This document shows, one piece after another, positions 1 to 10,187 of a stretch of 64,000 nt of DNA (positions are counted from its first letter, which is position 1; each line of letters starts with the position of its first letter). Below the pieces are notes generated by a model that saw nothing but the letters and a program-made list of their open reading frames with translations, was not told where the DNA came from and made no database searches. A program made the translations under genes and the position numbers. This stretch comes from Parvularcula lutaonensis (lineage in GTDB: Bacteria > Pseudomonadota > Alphaproteobacteria > Caulobacterales > Parvularculaceae). The stretch is from the NCBI RefSeq assembly GCF_014651915.1, contig NZ_BMXU01000002.1:186001-250000 (forward strand), written 5' to 3'.

Positions 1-887
1 GTCAGCGAGGTCCCCCAGGCTTCGACAACGTTCGGGCCCATGATGCCGCCGCGGGTATCGAAGACATCGTCGAGAACCGGCGCACCCGAGAAGAGGCCCG
101 GAATTTCCCTGTGGCCGCCGCGGGCGTTGGAGTTGTCCTCGAGATAGTCAGCGGTCCAGCGGACAAACAGCGCGTCACTCGGCTCGAACTCGACCGATCC
201 GCGGGCGGAGAGAACGTCCTTGTTGTAATTCTCCTCGCCGGTGGTGAGGTTCTTGCCGAAGCCGTCGCGGTTAAAGCTTGCAACAGATGCGCCGACGCGG
301 AGGGTATCAGCAAGCGGTAGCTCGCCTGTGGCGACGATGTCACGCTGGTTGAAGGTGCCATAGGTGCCGCGGAGCCTGAGGCTCGGCTCGTCACCGAGGC
401 GCTTGGTGACGTATTTGACCGCCCCACCAATGGTGTTCCGGCCATAGAGCGTGCCCTGCGGGCCACGCAGGACCTCGATACGCTCGACGTCGTAGACATC
501 GAGAACGTTCCCCTGCGGACGGTTGAGATAGACATCGTCGATGTAGATACCGACGCCGGCCTCGAAACCTGCGACCGGGTCCTGCTGGCCGACGCCGCGG
601 ATGAAGGCAGTGATGGTGGAGTTTGTCCCGCGACTGACCTCAAGCGTCGTGTTGGGCGTGGTCTGCGCAATATAGGTGATGTCGGGTGTGCCAAGTTCCT
701 CCAGGCGTTCACCGCTGATCGCGGTCACGGACAGGGGCACGTCCTGGAGGCTCTCCCCCCGGCGGCGAGCGGTGACGGTGATGACATCCCCGTCCTCGCT
801 CTCGACCTGCGCATAGGCAGGCATGAGGGCAGCGCTGGCGGCTGTCAGGAACAGCGCGGCGCGCGAAATCTTTGCGATCGGTTTCAT
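1..887 (-). CDS. TonB-dependent receptor, N-terminal part (cut by window edge)
   Basis: Outer-membrane receptor that would import a scarce substrate using TonB energy. The gene reads from the ATG at 887, with an AGGGAGG ribosome site just upstream, and runs off the left edge, so about 295 residues are visible. They show a signal peptide ending near PAYAQ, a TonB-box-like stretch (ITVTARRR) and a plug domain with LQDVPLSVTAISGERL, the FIRGVGQQDP segment and VLRGPQGTLYGRNTIGG. The start of the barrel follows. The family usually runs 700-1000 residues, so most of the barrel lies outside. An AraC regulator lies about 100 bases upstream on the same strand and may control it. The substrate cannot be told from this part. 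Confidence 0.93.
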   Translation of the reverse strand, partial: MKPIAKISRAALFLTAASAALMPAYAQVESEDGDVITVTARRRGESLQDVPLSVTAISGERLEELGTPDITYIAQTTPNTTLEVSRGTNSTITAFIRGVGQQDPVAGFEAGVGIYIDDVYLNRPQGNVLDVYDVERIEVLRGPQGTLYGRNTIGGAVKYVTKRLGDEPSLRLRGTYGTFNQRDIVATGELPLADTLRVGASVASFNRDGFGKNLTTGEENYNKDVLSARGSVEFEPSDALFVRWTADYLEDNSNARGGHREIPGLFSGAPVLDDVFDTRGGIMGPNVVEAWGTSL

Positions 888-988
888 GGTGATCCTCCCT
901 GCGGACCTATATTTTTATCCTGGGAGGCTAAGCTGTTCGAAATGTCACGAAAACGACCCGACCGCGCAGTCAGTCAGGACAATATCGC

Positions 989-2011
989 TCAAACTTGAGC
1001 GTTTCTGCGTCGCGTGTTCGGGGTTTCACCCGTCCACGCCTTGAAAGCGCGGGAGAAGCTGCGGACATCGGAGAAGCCCAGCCTTTCCGCGACCTGCACG
1101 AGCGGGAGATCGGTCCGCAGAAGCTGGTCGGCCTGTTTTTCGAGCGTCTCCGTCCTGAGCGCGCGGAAGCTTTGCCCCTCTTCCGCTAGGCGGCGGCGCA
1201 GGGTCGCCACGGACATGCCGAGGGCTCTTGCGACAGCGGTCTGGTCGCCTGCCCCCTCCTCGATCAGCATACGGACACGGCCTGCGAAAGTGCGGTCATC
1301 GACGCCGCCGGTAAGGAGCCTGATCTGCTCTTCGGTGACGGCTTCGAGGGTGATCCCCGCCGGCGGCGGGAAGGTGACGATGCGCTCGGCTGCGGCGCGG
1401 TCATAGACCAAGGCATAGGCCAGGCAGCCATAGCGGGTCTCGACGAGGTCATCAAAAGGAACCCTCGCCGGGCCCTGCTCCCGCCGCAGCTCGACCGCGC
1501 GCCAGCCACCCGCCGCGACGCTCGGCACGATGAGGCGCAAAAGCGCGTGCACGAAGAGGAGCGTCGTCTCCATGATGAAAAGGATCTGCTCGTCGTCTTG
1601 GACCGCATACGGAAAATTTCGGTCATCGGTGACGAAAGCGACCTGCCCCTCGCGGTGCTGGACGCTGTTGAACTCACCGCCGTGCAAAAGATTGTAAGAG
1701 CGGGCCGCTGTCTCCATCGCGTCAATGAGCGTGCCGCGGGAAGGAAGGCGCGAAAGCGCGAGTTCCGTGGACCCCGAGAGCAACGGACGCTTGGACAGGC
1801 GGCCGGTCTCGTCATCGAGCAGCGAGGTCAGCCGCGTCTGCAGCCGGAGGAAGCCCGTAAGCGGCAACCGTGAGGCCCCGTTCAGGCCATCAAATTCGAC
1901 GCCGAGGTCCCCGGCTATGCGCGATACGTCGAGGCCCGCGCTTTCCGCGCGGGAACGTAGCGCAGCGAGAGCTGATCGCGGAACGAATGGACCGTCGTGA
2001 GCTGTCTCCAC
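989..2011 (-). CDS. AraC-family transcriptional regulator with Arabinose_bd-type sensor domain
   Basis: DNA-binding regulator of 340 residues. The first 200 or so resemble the PF12625-type ligand domain of OruR/GadX-like AraC proteins. The last 90 hold two helix-turn-helix units: VARALGMSVATLRRRL, then LVQVAERLGFSDVRSFSRAF followed by KAWTGETPN. The start is GTG at 2011, preceded by a purine-rich AAGGGAGAAGGG. It ends about 100 bases before the TonB receptor gene on the same strand, so local control of that receptor is a reasonable inference. The putP gene lies upstream on the same strand, another possible target. The effector is unknown. Confidence 0.88.
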   Translation of the reverse strand: METAHDGPFVPRSALAALRSRAESAGLDVSRIAGDLGVEFDGLNGASRLPLTGFLRLQTRLTSLLDDETGRLSKRPLLSGSTELALSRLPSRGTLIDAMETAARSYNLLHGGEFNSVQHREGQVAFVTDDRNFPYAVQDDEQILFIMETTLLFVHALLRLIVPSVAAGGWRAVELRREQGPARVPFDDLVETRYGCLAYALVYDRAAAERIVTFPPPAGITLEAVTEEQIRLLTGGVDDRTFAGRVRMLIEEGAGDQTAVARALGMSVATLRRRLAEEGQSFRALRTETLEKQADQLLRTDLPLVQVAERLGFSDVRSFSRAFKAWTGETPNTRRRNAQV

Positions 2012-2089
2012 CCCTTCTCCCTTCCGCCTTTCGCAGCGGTCGCTAGGGTTCTTATAAAACCGGGTTGCGAATGGCCCGCATTCTCCGCA

Positions 2090-2121
2090 GCGGGGGCGCT
2101 ATAAATTGCAGCAACCCCCGC
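2090..2121 (-). terminator. Possible hairpin between putP and the AraC gene
   Basis: A 7-base inverted repeat, GCGGGGG at 2090-2096 and CCCCCGC at 2115-2121, sits just downstream of the putP stop. There is no clear T tract, so it could be a weak terminator or only an RNA end structure. Confidence 0.35.
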
Positions 2122-2137
2122 GGATGAGGGGGGAGCG

Positions 2138-3685
2138 TCAGCCGTTCGCGACAGCTTCGGCCACCTCATCGTGACGGGCGGCGATCGGTCTGTCGACACT
2201 GCCAAAGGCCATGCTGCCAAGGAAAATCGCGGCGGTGGCGAGGGCGAAGCCCGGGATGATCGCGGCGATGTCCTGGTGCGGGCCTGCAGGACCGTAGACC
2301 CAGACCAGCACGACAATGGCGCCGGTGAGCATGCCGAGAAGTGCGCCGGTCCGGGTCATCTTCTTCCAAAAGAGGCTGAGCAGGACCACCGGGCCGAAGG
2401 CCGAACCGAAACCGAACCATGCATTCGAGACGAGGGTCAGGATGTTCGACGACCGGTCAAGGGCGAGGCCAATGGCAACGAGCGCCACGACGAGGACCGA
2501 GCTCCGGCCCACGGTGACGAGTTCTTTCTCGCTCGCGCCGCGACGGAGGAAGATCTTGTAGAAGTCCTCGGTCAGCGAGCTCGACGAGACGAGAAGCTGG
2601 GAGGAAATCGTCGACATGATCGCCGCAAGGATGGCTGCGAGCAGGAAGCCCGAGATGAACGGATGGAACAGGATCTGGCTGAGGACGATGAAGATCGTCT
2701 CGGGGTCGAAGGCCTCGATACCTCCCCGGCCCGCTTCGGACAGGTAGGCCGCGATCCCGCCTTCGTCCGAGGCGACATAGGCGCGACCTGCAAGGCCCAC
2801 GAGCACGGCACCGATGACCGTGACGATCATCCAGGCCATGCCGATGTTCCGCGCAACGGCGACATCCTTCAGTGAACGGATGGCCATGAAGCGGACAATG
2901 ATGTGCGGCTGGCCGAAATATCCAAGGCCCCAGGAAAGCAGCGAGATCGTGCCGATCAGCGACAGCGCCTGCGCCCCGCCCATGCCATCGGGCGCCTTGA
3001 ACATGCTGAGATAGGCGGGGTTCGCGTCCTTGAGCAGGCTCAACGTCTCGCCAAAGCCGCCAAGCACCTGGATGGTCACGATAGGCACGAGGACCAGCGC
3101 GATGAACATGATGCAGCCCTGGACGAAATCCGTCAGCGAGACGGCGAGGAAACCGCCGAACAGCGTGTAGGCAACAACGACTCCCGCGGTCAGGAACAGG
3201 CCGACGCGGTAGTCGAGGCCGAAACTCGCCTCGAAGAGCTTGCCGCCGGCCACCACGCCCGACGAGGTGTAGACCGTGAAGAAAACGATGATGACGACGG
3301 CCGAGAGAACGCGCAGGGCACGGCTCGTGTCGTTGAAGCGCTTCTCGAAATAGTCGGGAATGGTGATCGCGTCGTCCGCGACCTCGGTGTAGACCCTGAG
3401 ACGCGGCGCCACGAGCAGGTAGTTGAGGAAGGCGCCCACGGTAAGGCCCACTGCGATCCATGCACTCGAGAGCCCGGAGACATAGACCGCGCCAGGAAGG
3501 CCGAGAAGCATCCAGCCGGACATGTCCGATGCACCAGCCGAAAGCGCGCCCACTGCCGGGCCGAGCTTGCGGCCACCGAGCAGGTAGCCCGAGCTGTCGT
3601 CGGTGCTCTCTTTGTAGGCGTAGAGCCCGATGCCGAGCATCAGGATGAAATAGCCCGCCAGCGAAATGAGCGCTTCGATGTTCAT
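2138..3685 (-). CDS. putP: Sodium/proline symporter PutP
   Basis: Inner-membrane Na+/solute symporter (SSS family), 515 residues, about the usual length for PutP. Around 13 hydrophobic segments can be seen. It begins IEALISLAGYFILMLGIGL and then carries YLLGGRKLGPAVGALSAGASDMSGWMLLG, the region of conserved sodium- and substrate-binding residues in PutP. The middle keeps WGLGYFGQPHIIVRFMA, also typical of proline carriers. The start is the ATG at 3685. It would import proline as nutrient or osmolyte. Proline synthesis genes proA and proB lie next to it, but on separate transcripts as far as I can see. Confidence 0.93.
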   Translation of the reverse strand: MNIEALISLAGYFILMLGIGLYAYKESTDDSSGYLLGGRKLGPAVGALSAGASDMSGWMLLGLPGAVYVSGLSSAWIAVGLTVGAFLNYLLVAPRLRVYTEVADDAITIPDYFEKRFNDTSRALRVLSAVVIIVFFTVYTSSGVVAGGKLFEASFGLDYRVGLFLTAGVVVAYTLFGGFLAVSLTDFVQGCIMFIALVLVPIVTIQVLGGFGETLSLLKDANPAYLSMFKAPDGMGGAQALSLIGTISLLSWGLGYFGQPHIIVRFMAIRSLKDVAVARNIGMAWMIVTVIGAVLVGLAGRAYVASDEGGIAAYLSEAGRGGIEAFDPETIFIVLSQILFHPFISGFLLAAILAAIMSTISSQLLVSSSSLTEDFYKIFLRRGASEKELVTVGRSSVLVVALVAIGLALDRSSNILTLVSNAWFGFGSAFGPVVLLSLFWKKMTRTGALLGMLTGAIVVLVWVYGPAGPHQDIAAIIPGFALATAAIFLGSMAFGSVDRPIAARHDEVAEAVANG

Positions 3686-3842
3686 GGTTCTCTCTGCCCT
3701 CGTGGTCTTCGTGTGTGGTGTCGTGTGGCGTGATCCCTTGCCGATGTCATCCCGGACAGCGCAGGGCTATCCAGGAGAGATCATCTGCGGTTCACGACTT
3801 TCGGTGAGCCCGTCGGCACAGTCGGCATGACGGGCGCGCGGC

Positions 3843-5123
3843 TCAGCTCCGGGTCTGGCCGGTGCCGCGGACGGTGTATTTGAAGGTCGTCAGCTGTTCG
3901 AGGCCGACAGGGCCGCGGGCGTGGATCTTTCCGGTGGCAATGCCGATCTCGGCACCCATGCCGAACTCGCCGCCGTCGGAGAACTGCGTCGAGGCATTGT
4001 GCATGACCACGGCGCTATCGATCTCCGTCAGGAAGCGCTCGGCCGCCACCGGGTCCTCGGTGACGATAGCGTCGGTGTGGTGCGAGGAGAACCGCTCGAT
4101 GTGGGCGATGGCTTCGTCGAGACCACCGACCGTCTTCACCGATATGATGCTGTCGAGATACTCCGTACCCCAATCGGCTTCCGTAGCTTCGCCGATGCGG
4201 CTGTCGGCCTGGCGGGCTTCCTCATCGCCGCGGATCTCGCAGCCTTCGAGGGCGTCGACGATCCGTGGCAGCATCGCAAGGGCCGCGCGGTCGATGACGA
4301 GGCTCTCGGTGGCGCCGCAGATGCCGGTCCGGCGCAGCTTGGCGTTCTTGACGATCGCCGCGGCTTTGCCAGCGTCGGCCTTCTCGTGTATATAAGTGTG
4401 GCAGTTGCCGTCGAGGTGCAGAAGCGTCGGCACCCGCGCCTGATCGCGGACGAGGCTGACAAGACCCTTGCCGCCTCGCGGAATGACGAGATCGACGAGG
4501 CCGACGGCCTGCAGCAGTGCAGCGACGGCCGCACGGTCCGTGGTCGGGACCTTCTGGATCGCTGTCTCGGGCAGGCCCGCGGCCTTGAGGCCCTCCTGCA
4601 TGCAGGCGACGATGACTTCCGTCGAACGGGTGCTTTCCGAACCGCCGCGCAGGATCACGGCATTGCCGGACTTGAGGCAGAGGCCACCGGCATCAGCGCC
4701 GACATTCGGGCGGCTTTCATAGATCATGCCGACGACGCCGAGAGGAACGGCGATGCGTTCGATGACGAGTCCATTGGGACGCTCGAAGGTCGCAAGCTTG
4801 CGGCCAACAGGGTGCGGAAGCTCTGCGATCTGCTCGAGCGCGGTCGCCATGGCTTCGACGCGTTCCTCATCGAGCTTGAGGCGGTCGATGAAGGACGCGG
4901 GCTTGCCAGCCGCCTCGACGTCGGCAACGTCCTTGGCGTTGGCAGCGACCAGCTCTCCGGCGCGATTGCGCAGGGCATCGGCGGCAGCGCGGAGCGCCTT
5001 GTCCTTGGCTTCAGGGCTGGCCGCAGCAAGGCCGCGCGCGCCTTCCCGTGCGCGCAGGCAAAGCGATTCGATCTCGGCGCGAACGCCGCCGTCAGTGTCG
5101 TCGAGCATAGATGTCTCCGTCAT
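3843..5123 (-). CDS. proA: Gamma-glutamyl phosphate reductase ProA
   Basis: Second step of proline synthesis: NADPH-dependent reduction of glutamyl-5-phosphate to the semialdehyde, in the cytoplasm. The protein is an aldehyde-dehydrogenase-fold enzyme with [12 protein letters not shown], the catalytic cysteine in [13 protein letters not shown], and the C-terminal [13 protein letters not shown] motif. I chose the ATG at 5123 (MTETSMLDD), which gives 426 residues and has a CGAGG upstream. An ATG at 5138 would add five residues. It is divergent from proB across a gap of about 290 bases, whereas in many bacteria proB and proA form one operon. Confidence 0.95.
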   Translation of the reverse strand: MTETSMLDDTDGGVRAEIESLCLRAREGARGLAAASPEAKDKALRAAADALRNRAGELVAANAKDVADVEAAGKPASFIDRLKLDEERVEAMATALEQIAELPHPVGRKLATFERPNGLVIERIAVPLGVVGMIYESRPNVGADAGGLCLKSGNAVILRGGSESTRSTEVIVACMQEGLKAAGLPETAIQKVPTTDRAAVAALLQAVGLVDLVIPRGGKGLVSLVRDQARVPTLLHLDGNCHTYIHEKADAGKAAAIVKNAKLRRTGICGATESLVIDRAALAMLPRIVDALEGCEIRGDEEARQADSRIGEATEADWGTEYLDSIISVKTVGGLDEAIAHIERFSSHHTDAIVTEDPVAAERFLTEIDSAVVMHNASTQFSDGGEFGMGAEIGIATGKIHARGPVGLEQLTTFKYTVRGTGQTRS

Positions 5124-5412
5124 TCGGGCCTCGCACATCGCAGGACCCCTGCCCTGCCAGCGAAGCCTCCCGCTCTGCGATCAAGGCCAGGGCCAATCGC
5201 GGCGGGACGTTCCATTTGCGCGTCGGGTAACGCGATGCGGAGTAAAGAGCAAGGCTACGGCCACCCGTCCAATGGGGCGACCAGAAGGCGAATTCGAAAA
5301 TGCTCACCCTCTCGTGATGCTGCCCCTGCGCTATCTTAAGGTGCCCCAGCCCTTGTTTCGTCGTTCTTTCTCGCTACACGCAAGGCGTATCCAGCAACTG
5401 GAAGAGATTACT

Positions 5413-6588
5413 TTGTATCCACTCAACCGCCGCGTCGTCATCAAGGTCGGATCGAGCCTTTTGGTCAATGAAGAGGACCTGACGATCCGCTACGCCTTCC
5501 TGCACGGACTGCTGTCGGACATTGCCGCCCTTCGCAAGAAAGGTTGCGATGTTGTCCTGACGTCTTCCGGCGCGGCCGCGGTCGGACTGAAGCTGATGGG
5601 GGTGGAGCCCGGCCAGGCGAGCCTGCAGGACAAGCAGGCCGCTGCGGCATGCGGACAGCCCCTCCTGCTCGCTGCCTACAAGCAGGTTGCCCTCGAATTC
5701 GGTATCGAGATCGCGCAGGTTCTTCTGACCTCTGAAGACATGGAGAACCGCCGCCGTTACCTGAACACCAAGAACACGCTCGAGCGCCTGCTCGGCAACG
5801 GCATCCTGCCGATCATCAACGAGAACGACACGGTAACGACGGAGGAAATCCGGGTCGGTGACAATGACCGCCTCGCGGCGAAGATCGCCCAGATGATCCA
5901 GGCGCAAGACTTCGTCATGCTGACCTCGATCGACGGCCTCTATGACAAAGCGCCAGACCACCCCAAGGCGCAATTCGTGCCGGAGGTCGAAGACGTCTCC
6001 GGCTATATCGAGGCGACGATGGGGGTCTCCGCCCTTGGCTCGGGGGGCATGATGACCAAGATGCTGGCCGCCAACATGGCCCAGAACGCGGGCGTGACGG
6101 CATGGATTGGCGAAGGCATCCTCGAGCGACCCGTGACGACGATCCTGAACGGGGAACGCCGGGCGACCAAGTGTATCGCCGATGGCGACCCGCAGTCCGC
6201 CTTCCGCGTCTGGCTGACTGACCGGCTGACGATGCAGGGCTCGCTGGTCGTCACCAACGAAGCGGCGAGGCGGATCAGGAATGACGAAACCGGCGTGCGG
6301 GCCGAGGACCTGATCTCCGTGACGGGAGAGTTCACCAAGGGCGATGTCCTCCACGTCTATGACGAGGATGGCGAGGAATGCGCGAGGGGCCTGTGCAACT
6401 TTTCGACCCAAGAGACCCTGGCGATTGCGCGGCATGACGATGAACAGGTCGAGGAAATCCTCGGTTTCAAGATCACCGGCGACGTCATCAACCAGAACAA
6501 CCTCGTGGTGCTCGAAGACCGTCACCTGCCCTGGGAAGCCCCGGCGGAGGAAGACGACGCGACGGTCGCGGTGGACCTCGCGAGCTGA
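5413..6588 (+). CDS. proB: Glutamate 5-kinase ProB (with PUA domain)
   Basis: First, feedback-controlled step of proline synthesis: ATP-dependent phosphorylation of glutamate. The N-terminal amino-acid-kinase domain starts RRVVIKVGSSLL and has TSSGAAAVG, NENDTVTTEEIRVGDND and GSGGMMTKM. A PUA domain occupies about the last 90 residues. The TTG at 5413 is the most likely start: it puts the kinase fold at the usual distance and has GGAAGAG seven bases upstream. It gives 391 residues. An in-frame ATG at 5317 would add a non-conserved basic leader. The enzyme works with the divergent proA product. Confidence 0.93.
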   Translation: MYPLNRRVVIKVGSSLLVNEEDLTIRYAFLHGLLSDIAALRKKGCDVVLTSSGAAAVGLKLMGVEPGQASLQDKQAAAACGQPLLLAAYKQVALEFGIEIAQVLLTSEDMENRRRYLNTKNTLERLLGNGILPIINENDTVTTEEIRVGDNDRLAAKIAQMIQAQDFVMLTSIDGLYDKAPDHPKAQFVPEVEDVSGYIEATMGVSALGSGGMMTKMLAANMAQNAGVTAWIGEGILERPVTTILNGERRATKCIADGDPQSAFRVWLTDRLTMQGSLVVTNEAARRIRNDETGVRAEDLISVTGEFTKGDVLHVYDEDGEECARGLCNFSTQETLAIARHDDEQVEEILGFKITGDVINQNNLVVLEDRHLPWEAPAEEDDATVAVDLAS

Positions 6589-6612
6589 CCCGGCTGCCCA
6601 GCCAGCAAGAAA

Positions 6613-6638
6613 GGGCGCCCCGCGGGACGCCCTTTTTT
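6613..6638. terminator. Bidirectional rho-independent terminator between proB and cckA
   Basis: A GC-rich inverted repeat spans 6613-6632 (GGGCG...CGCCC with a GC-rich centre). TTTTTT follows on the plus strand, and AA-GAAA precedes it, giving a shorter T tract on the minus strand. It sits between the convergent ends of proB and cckA. Confidence 0.8.
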
Positions 6639-6658
6639 ATCGTTCAAGAGCCGATCGA

Positions 6659-9600
6659 TCAGCGGGCCAGCGCCTCTTTCACCACCGACGCGACGGAGGT
6701 CAGCGTGAAAGGCTTCTGGAGATACTTCGCGCCCTCGATCTCGTTCAGCTTGTCGCGCATGGCGGCTTCGGCATAGCCCGACATGAAGACGACCTTCGCA
6801 CCCTGCAGCTTCTCGCCTGCTTCCTGGATCAGGGTCGGCCCGTCCATCTCCGGCATCATGATGTCGGTGAGGACAAGGTCAAAGCGCTCGCCTGAGTCCT
6901 CGATGATCTCGAGCGCCTCGTCGCCGTCGGTGGCCTCGGTGATCTCGTAGCCGCACATGCCGAGAGCGCGGACGACGATGCTCCGCACGCCGTCTTCGTC
7001 CTCGACAACGAGAATCCTGCCCTTGCCCGTGGGGTCGGCAGCCTCTTCGTTCTTTTTGATCTCGCTGCGGCGCGCGGCGGCGGCGGCGGACTCCTCGGCA
7101 CTCACCGCAGGCAGGAAGATGCGGAAGGTCGCGCCTTCGCCTTCGCGGTTGAAGAGGAAGATGCGGCCGCCCATCTGGCCGATCGCTCCGGCCACGGTGG
7201 AAAGCCCAAGGCCCGTGCCCTGCCCTTCACCCTTGGTGGTGAAGAAGGGCTCGAAGATCTTCTCGGCATGCTCTTTCGGCACGCCGCCGCCAGTGTCGGC
7301 GACCTCGATCAGGACGTGATCGACCTCGTCGAGCACTTCGTAGCCATAGTCGGCAATGGCTTCCGCAGGAACATGTTTCGTCTCGATTCGGAGAGAGCCG
7401 CCGCCTTGCCCCGCCATCGCGTCGCGGGCGTTCACCGCGAGGTTCATGATCGCAAGGTCAACCTGGCCCTTGTCGCATTTCACGTCCGGCAGGTTGCGGC
7501 CGTGGACGACCTGAAGCTGCACCTTCTCCGACACGCAGCGCTTCAGCGCCGGGGTGAAGTCGTTGAGAAGCTCCGTAATGGAACAGATTTCCGGAGTCAG
7601 GGTCTGCTTGCGTGAGAAGGCGAGCAGGTTACGCGTCAGGTCCTGCGCGCGCTGGGACGTCTCGTAGATCATCGCGAGGTCGCGGTAGCTCGGATCGCCG
7701 ACGGGGTGGTTGCGCATCAGGAGCTCGGTCGAGCCTTTGACCACGAGGAGCAAGTTGTTGAAGTCATGGGCGACGGAGCCCGCGATCTGGCCGATCTGCT
7801 GGAGCTTCTGGCCCTGGACGGTCTCTTCCTCCATGCGGCGCTGGTAGGTGATGTCCACAGCGTAAAGAACGGTCTGGCGTGGGCCATAGGCGCCGCGGCG
7901 ACGGCGGACGGGCCGCGCGAACATGCGGTAGGTGTGGGCCGTGGCCCCTTCCCCGACGCGGATTTCGATCGGCTTGGTCAAAGGCTTGTTCTGCGGCCGG
8001 CCCTTCAGAGCAGCCATCAGCTCGCTGACCGCTTCCGATGAAAGGACGCTGGCAAAGCGTGCGCCTTCGCTTGCCTCCGGGAAGAAGGAGGTGAACATAG
8101 CGTTGGCGTAGGTGATCTTGCCGTCTGCGGACGGATCGCCCTCGAGGACAGCGACGCCGAATGGCGCGTCGGTGAGATCGGCCCCTGCCTGCATGCCGAC
8201 CGGATCGGCCTTCGAGCCACCCTTCTCGGCGATCTCGACACAAACGAAGCCTTCGCCCGGACCGCCCTTGGTGAAGGGGGTGAGGACGACTTCCTTCGAC
8301 GTGCCCGCAGCCTCGCCGCGCTGGCGGATGCGGACTTCGTATTCTTCCGCGATCAGCTCCCACAGGTGGCCGACGACAGGCGCGGCTTCGCCGAGGACGA
8401 TGTCGCTGAGCGACATGGCTGCGCCCGGCTTGGTGCCAAAGAGGTTCGCTGCTGCGAGGTTCATCCACGCGATCGCGCCAGAGCGCTCCACGGCGATGAT
8501 CGGGCGCGGCAGGTGGTGGTAAGCGGCCTTCAGCGTGTCCTGCTGGCGATCGACCTCGAGCTCGACGAGGCGCCAGGCGGCATAGGTCTGGCCATCGCCT
8601 GCCGTCTTCATTGGGCGGACGTGGACGGAGAAACGCCGCACAGGCAGCTCGCCTTTTCCACGATGCGCGGCGCGGCCCATGGCCTGGGTCAGCTCTTCCT
8701 CCGCTGGCGTGCCTGAACGGCATGCCTTGGCGAGGCGGAACATCTTGGAGCTTTCAGTGCCTGACTGGCCGAACAGACGGTCGATGCGCGGCGGAAGGCC
8801 CGTCGCACCCTTGACGCCTGCTTCTTCAGCAATCTGAAGATAGGCATCATTGGCGTAGACCACGACGCCGTCGCGGGTGGTGACGAGGCGGGCATCGGCA
8901 TCCGCGTCGATGATGCCTTCAGCAAGGCCCAGCGACTGCATGACCTCGTGTCCGGCGAGCGCGATCGCTTCATCGCGCTTCTTCGAGACGCGCTTGAAGA
9001 GGAAGCTCGTCAGGAGCACCGGCGAGTAAGCCTGCACCATGCTGGCAAGCGTCAGCACGGTGACAAAAATCAGGATGCCCGCGCCGAAGACGCTGGCCAC
9101 GAGAAGGTCCACACCGCCCTGCCATGCGCCATAGGCGAGCGAGGCGACCATCATGGCGAGACTGGTCCAGATCGCGAGAGGCGTGGTGGCTTCGATCAAG
9201 CCGCGGAGCGGGTTCTCCTTGGGCGCTTCAACGCGGCGGGGTTCGGCGGCGAAGGTCATCTGCGGACCATCGCCGTCATTACCGCCGCCCTTGCGCTCCG
9301 CATCGCCAGCGGTGACATCGTCACCGAGGATCGAATCCTCGCGGTCGAGCGCCTCGAGATGGGCAGCGAAGGCATCGCGGATGTCCGACTTGCCGCCCTC
9401 CTCGTCCGGCAGCGGCTTGAGTTCGGACTTGGGTGCCGTCTCCAGCGGGAGCTTGGCCAGGACCGGCTCGTCGATCACCTTGTCCTCGGGCAGCTCCTGC
9501 AGGACGGGTTCCTCGATCGTCTCCAGCGGGCCTTTGACCTGCGGGCGCGCCGGGGGGATGTCGCTCATGGACTGGCGGGCCTGGATCAGCTTGTCGAGAT

Positions 9601-10015
9601 CGGCAGGCTCGGCAAGGTCGGCATCGTCGTCTTCGGGCAGGTCCGGCTTGGCGAGGGCTTGGGCAGCAGCCTTGCGCTTCTCCGCGGCAGCCTTCGCGAT
9701 CTTCAGCGCTCTCGCTTGCGGGGACTCGTCCTCCGCATCGCCGGTGCGGTTCTTCTGGACACGCTCGGCCAGGCGGCGCGCGAGCGCGGCGGTGCCCTCG
9801 GCCTCCTCGTCGCTCAGACGCGAGACATGCTCGGCCTCACGCGTCATCACGTCGTTCAGGATCTTGTCAAAATCCTGTTCTGTCTGATCGTTTTCATCGG
9901 AGGCTGCGAAGCTGAGGGCGGCCTTGAGCTTGCCGCCCATGGCCTTTCCAGGCTTCAGGCTCGCCGGCCGAATGCGCTTCGGGTTCTTCGTTTGACGGTT
10001 CGCGGCTTCTGCCAT
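6659..10015 (-). CDS. cckA: CckA-type hybrid histidine kinase with long acidic N-terminal extension
   Basis: Cell-cycle phosphorelay kinase that in alphaproteobacteria phosphorylates CtrA and CpdR through ChpT. From the ATG at 10015 it has 1118 residues. In order: a charged, Pro/Ala/Glu-rich cytoplasmic region of about 270 residues, two membrane segments near 278-345, PAS-like domains, a HisKA/HATPase core with His750 in AGSVAHDFNNLL, and a C-terminal receiver domain with Asp1051 in LTDIMMPEMDG. The close spacing of membrane segments, PAS domains and receiver, and the VAHDFNNLL box, are typical of CckA. Caulobacter CckA is much shorter (roughly 700 residues). It is convergent with proB. Confidence 0.9.
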   Translation of the reverse strand: MAEAANRQTKNPKRIRPASLKPGKAMGGKLKAALSFAASDENDQTEQDFDKILNDVMTREAEHVSRLSDEEAEGTAALARRLAERVQKNRTGDAEDESPQARALKIAKAAAEKRKAAAQALAKPDLPEDDDADLAEPADLDKLIQARQSMSDIPPARPQVKGPLETIEEPVLQELPEDKVIDEPVLAKLPLETAPKSELKPLPDEEGGKSDIRDAFAAHLEALDREDSILGDDVTAGDAERKGGGNDGDGPQMTFAAEPRRVEAPKENPLRGLIEATTPLAIWTSLAMMVASLAYGAWQGGVDLLVASVFGAGILIFVTVLTLASMVQAYSPVLLTSFLFKRVSKKRDEAIALAGHEVMQSLGLAEGIIDADADARLVTTRDGVVVYANDAYLQIAEEAGVKGATGLPPRIDRLFGQSGTESSKMFRLAKACRSGTPAEEELTQAMGRAAHRGKGELPVRRFSVHVRPMKTAGDGQTYAAWRLVELEVDRQQDTLKAAYHHLPRPIIAVERSGAIAWMNLAAANLFGTKPGAAMSLSDIVLGEAAPVVGHLWELIAEEYEVRIRQRGEAAGTSKEVVLTPFTKGGPGEGFVCVEIAEKGGSKADPVGMQAGADLTDAPFGVAVLEGDPSADGKITYANAMFTSFFPEASEGARFASVLSSEAVSELMAALKGRPQNKPLTKPIEIRVGEGATAHTYRMFARPVRRRRGAYGPRQTVLYAVDITYQRRMEEETVQGQKLQQIGQIAGSVAHDFNNLLLVVKGSTELLMRNHPVGDPSYRDLAMIYETSQRAQDLTRNLLAFSRKQTLTPEICSITELLNDFTPALKRCVSEKVQLQVVHGRNLPDVKCDKGQVDLAIMNLAVNARDAMAGQGGGSLRIETKHVPAEAIADYGYEVLDEVDHVLIEVADTGGGVPKEHAEKIFEPFFTTKGEGQGTGLGLSTVAGAIGQMGGRIFLFNREGEGATFRIFLPAVSAEESAAAAARRSEIKKNEEAADPTGKGRILVVEDEDGVRSIVVRALGMCGYEITEATDGDEALEIIEDSGERFDLVLTDIMMPEMDGPTLIQEAGEKLQGAKVVFMSGYAEAAMRDKLNEIEGAKYLQKPFTLTSVASVVKEALAR

Positions 10016-10187
10016 GCTGCCCTCACAGTGCCTGGGAATTTGCGGCCCCGGCGCCACAGCATCGAAAAATGCGGTAGGCGAAGGGTCCGCGAGGTGGCAC
10101 GTCGACCTATCCTGACTCGCAAGCCAGCGTTACTCCAACGTTAACGGACCTTGCGAAAAACTTATCCCGCCTCTCAAGCGTTAGGGA

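Noticed and set aside
3921-5339. 472-residue open frame on the plus strand
   Set aside because: Antisense to proA, which has all its motifs.
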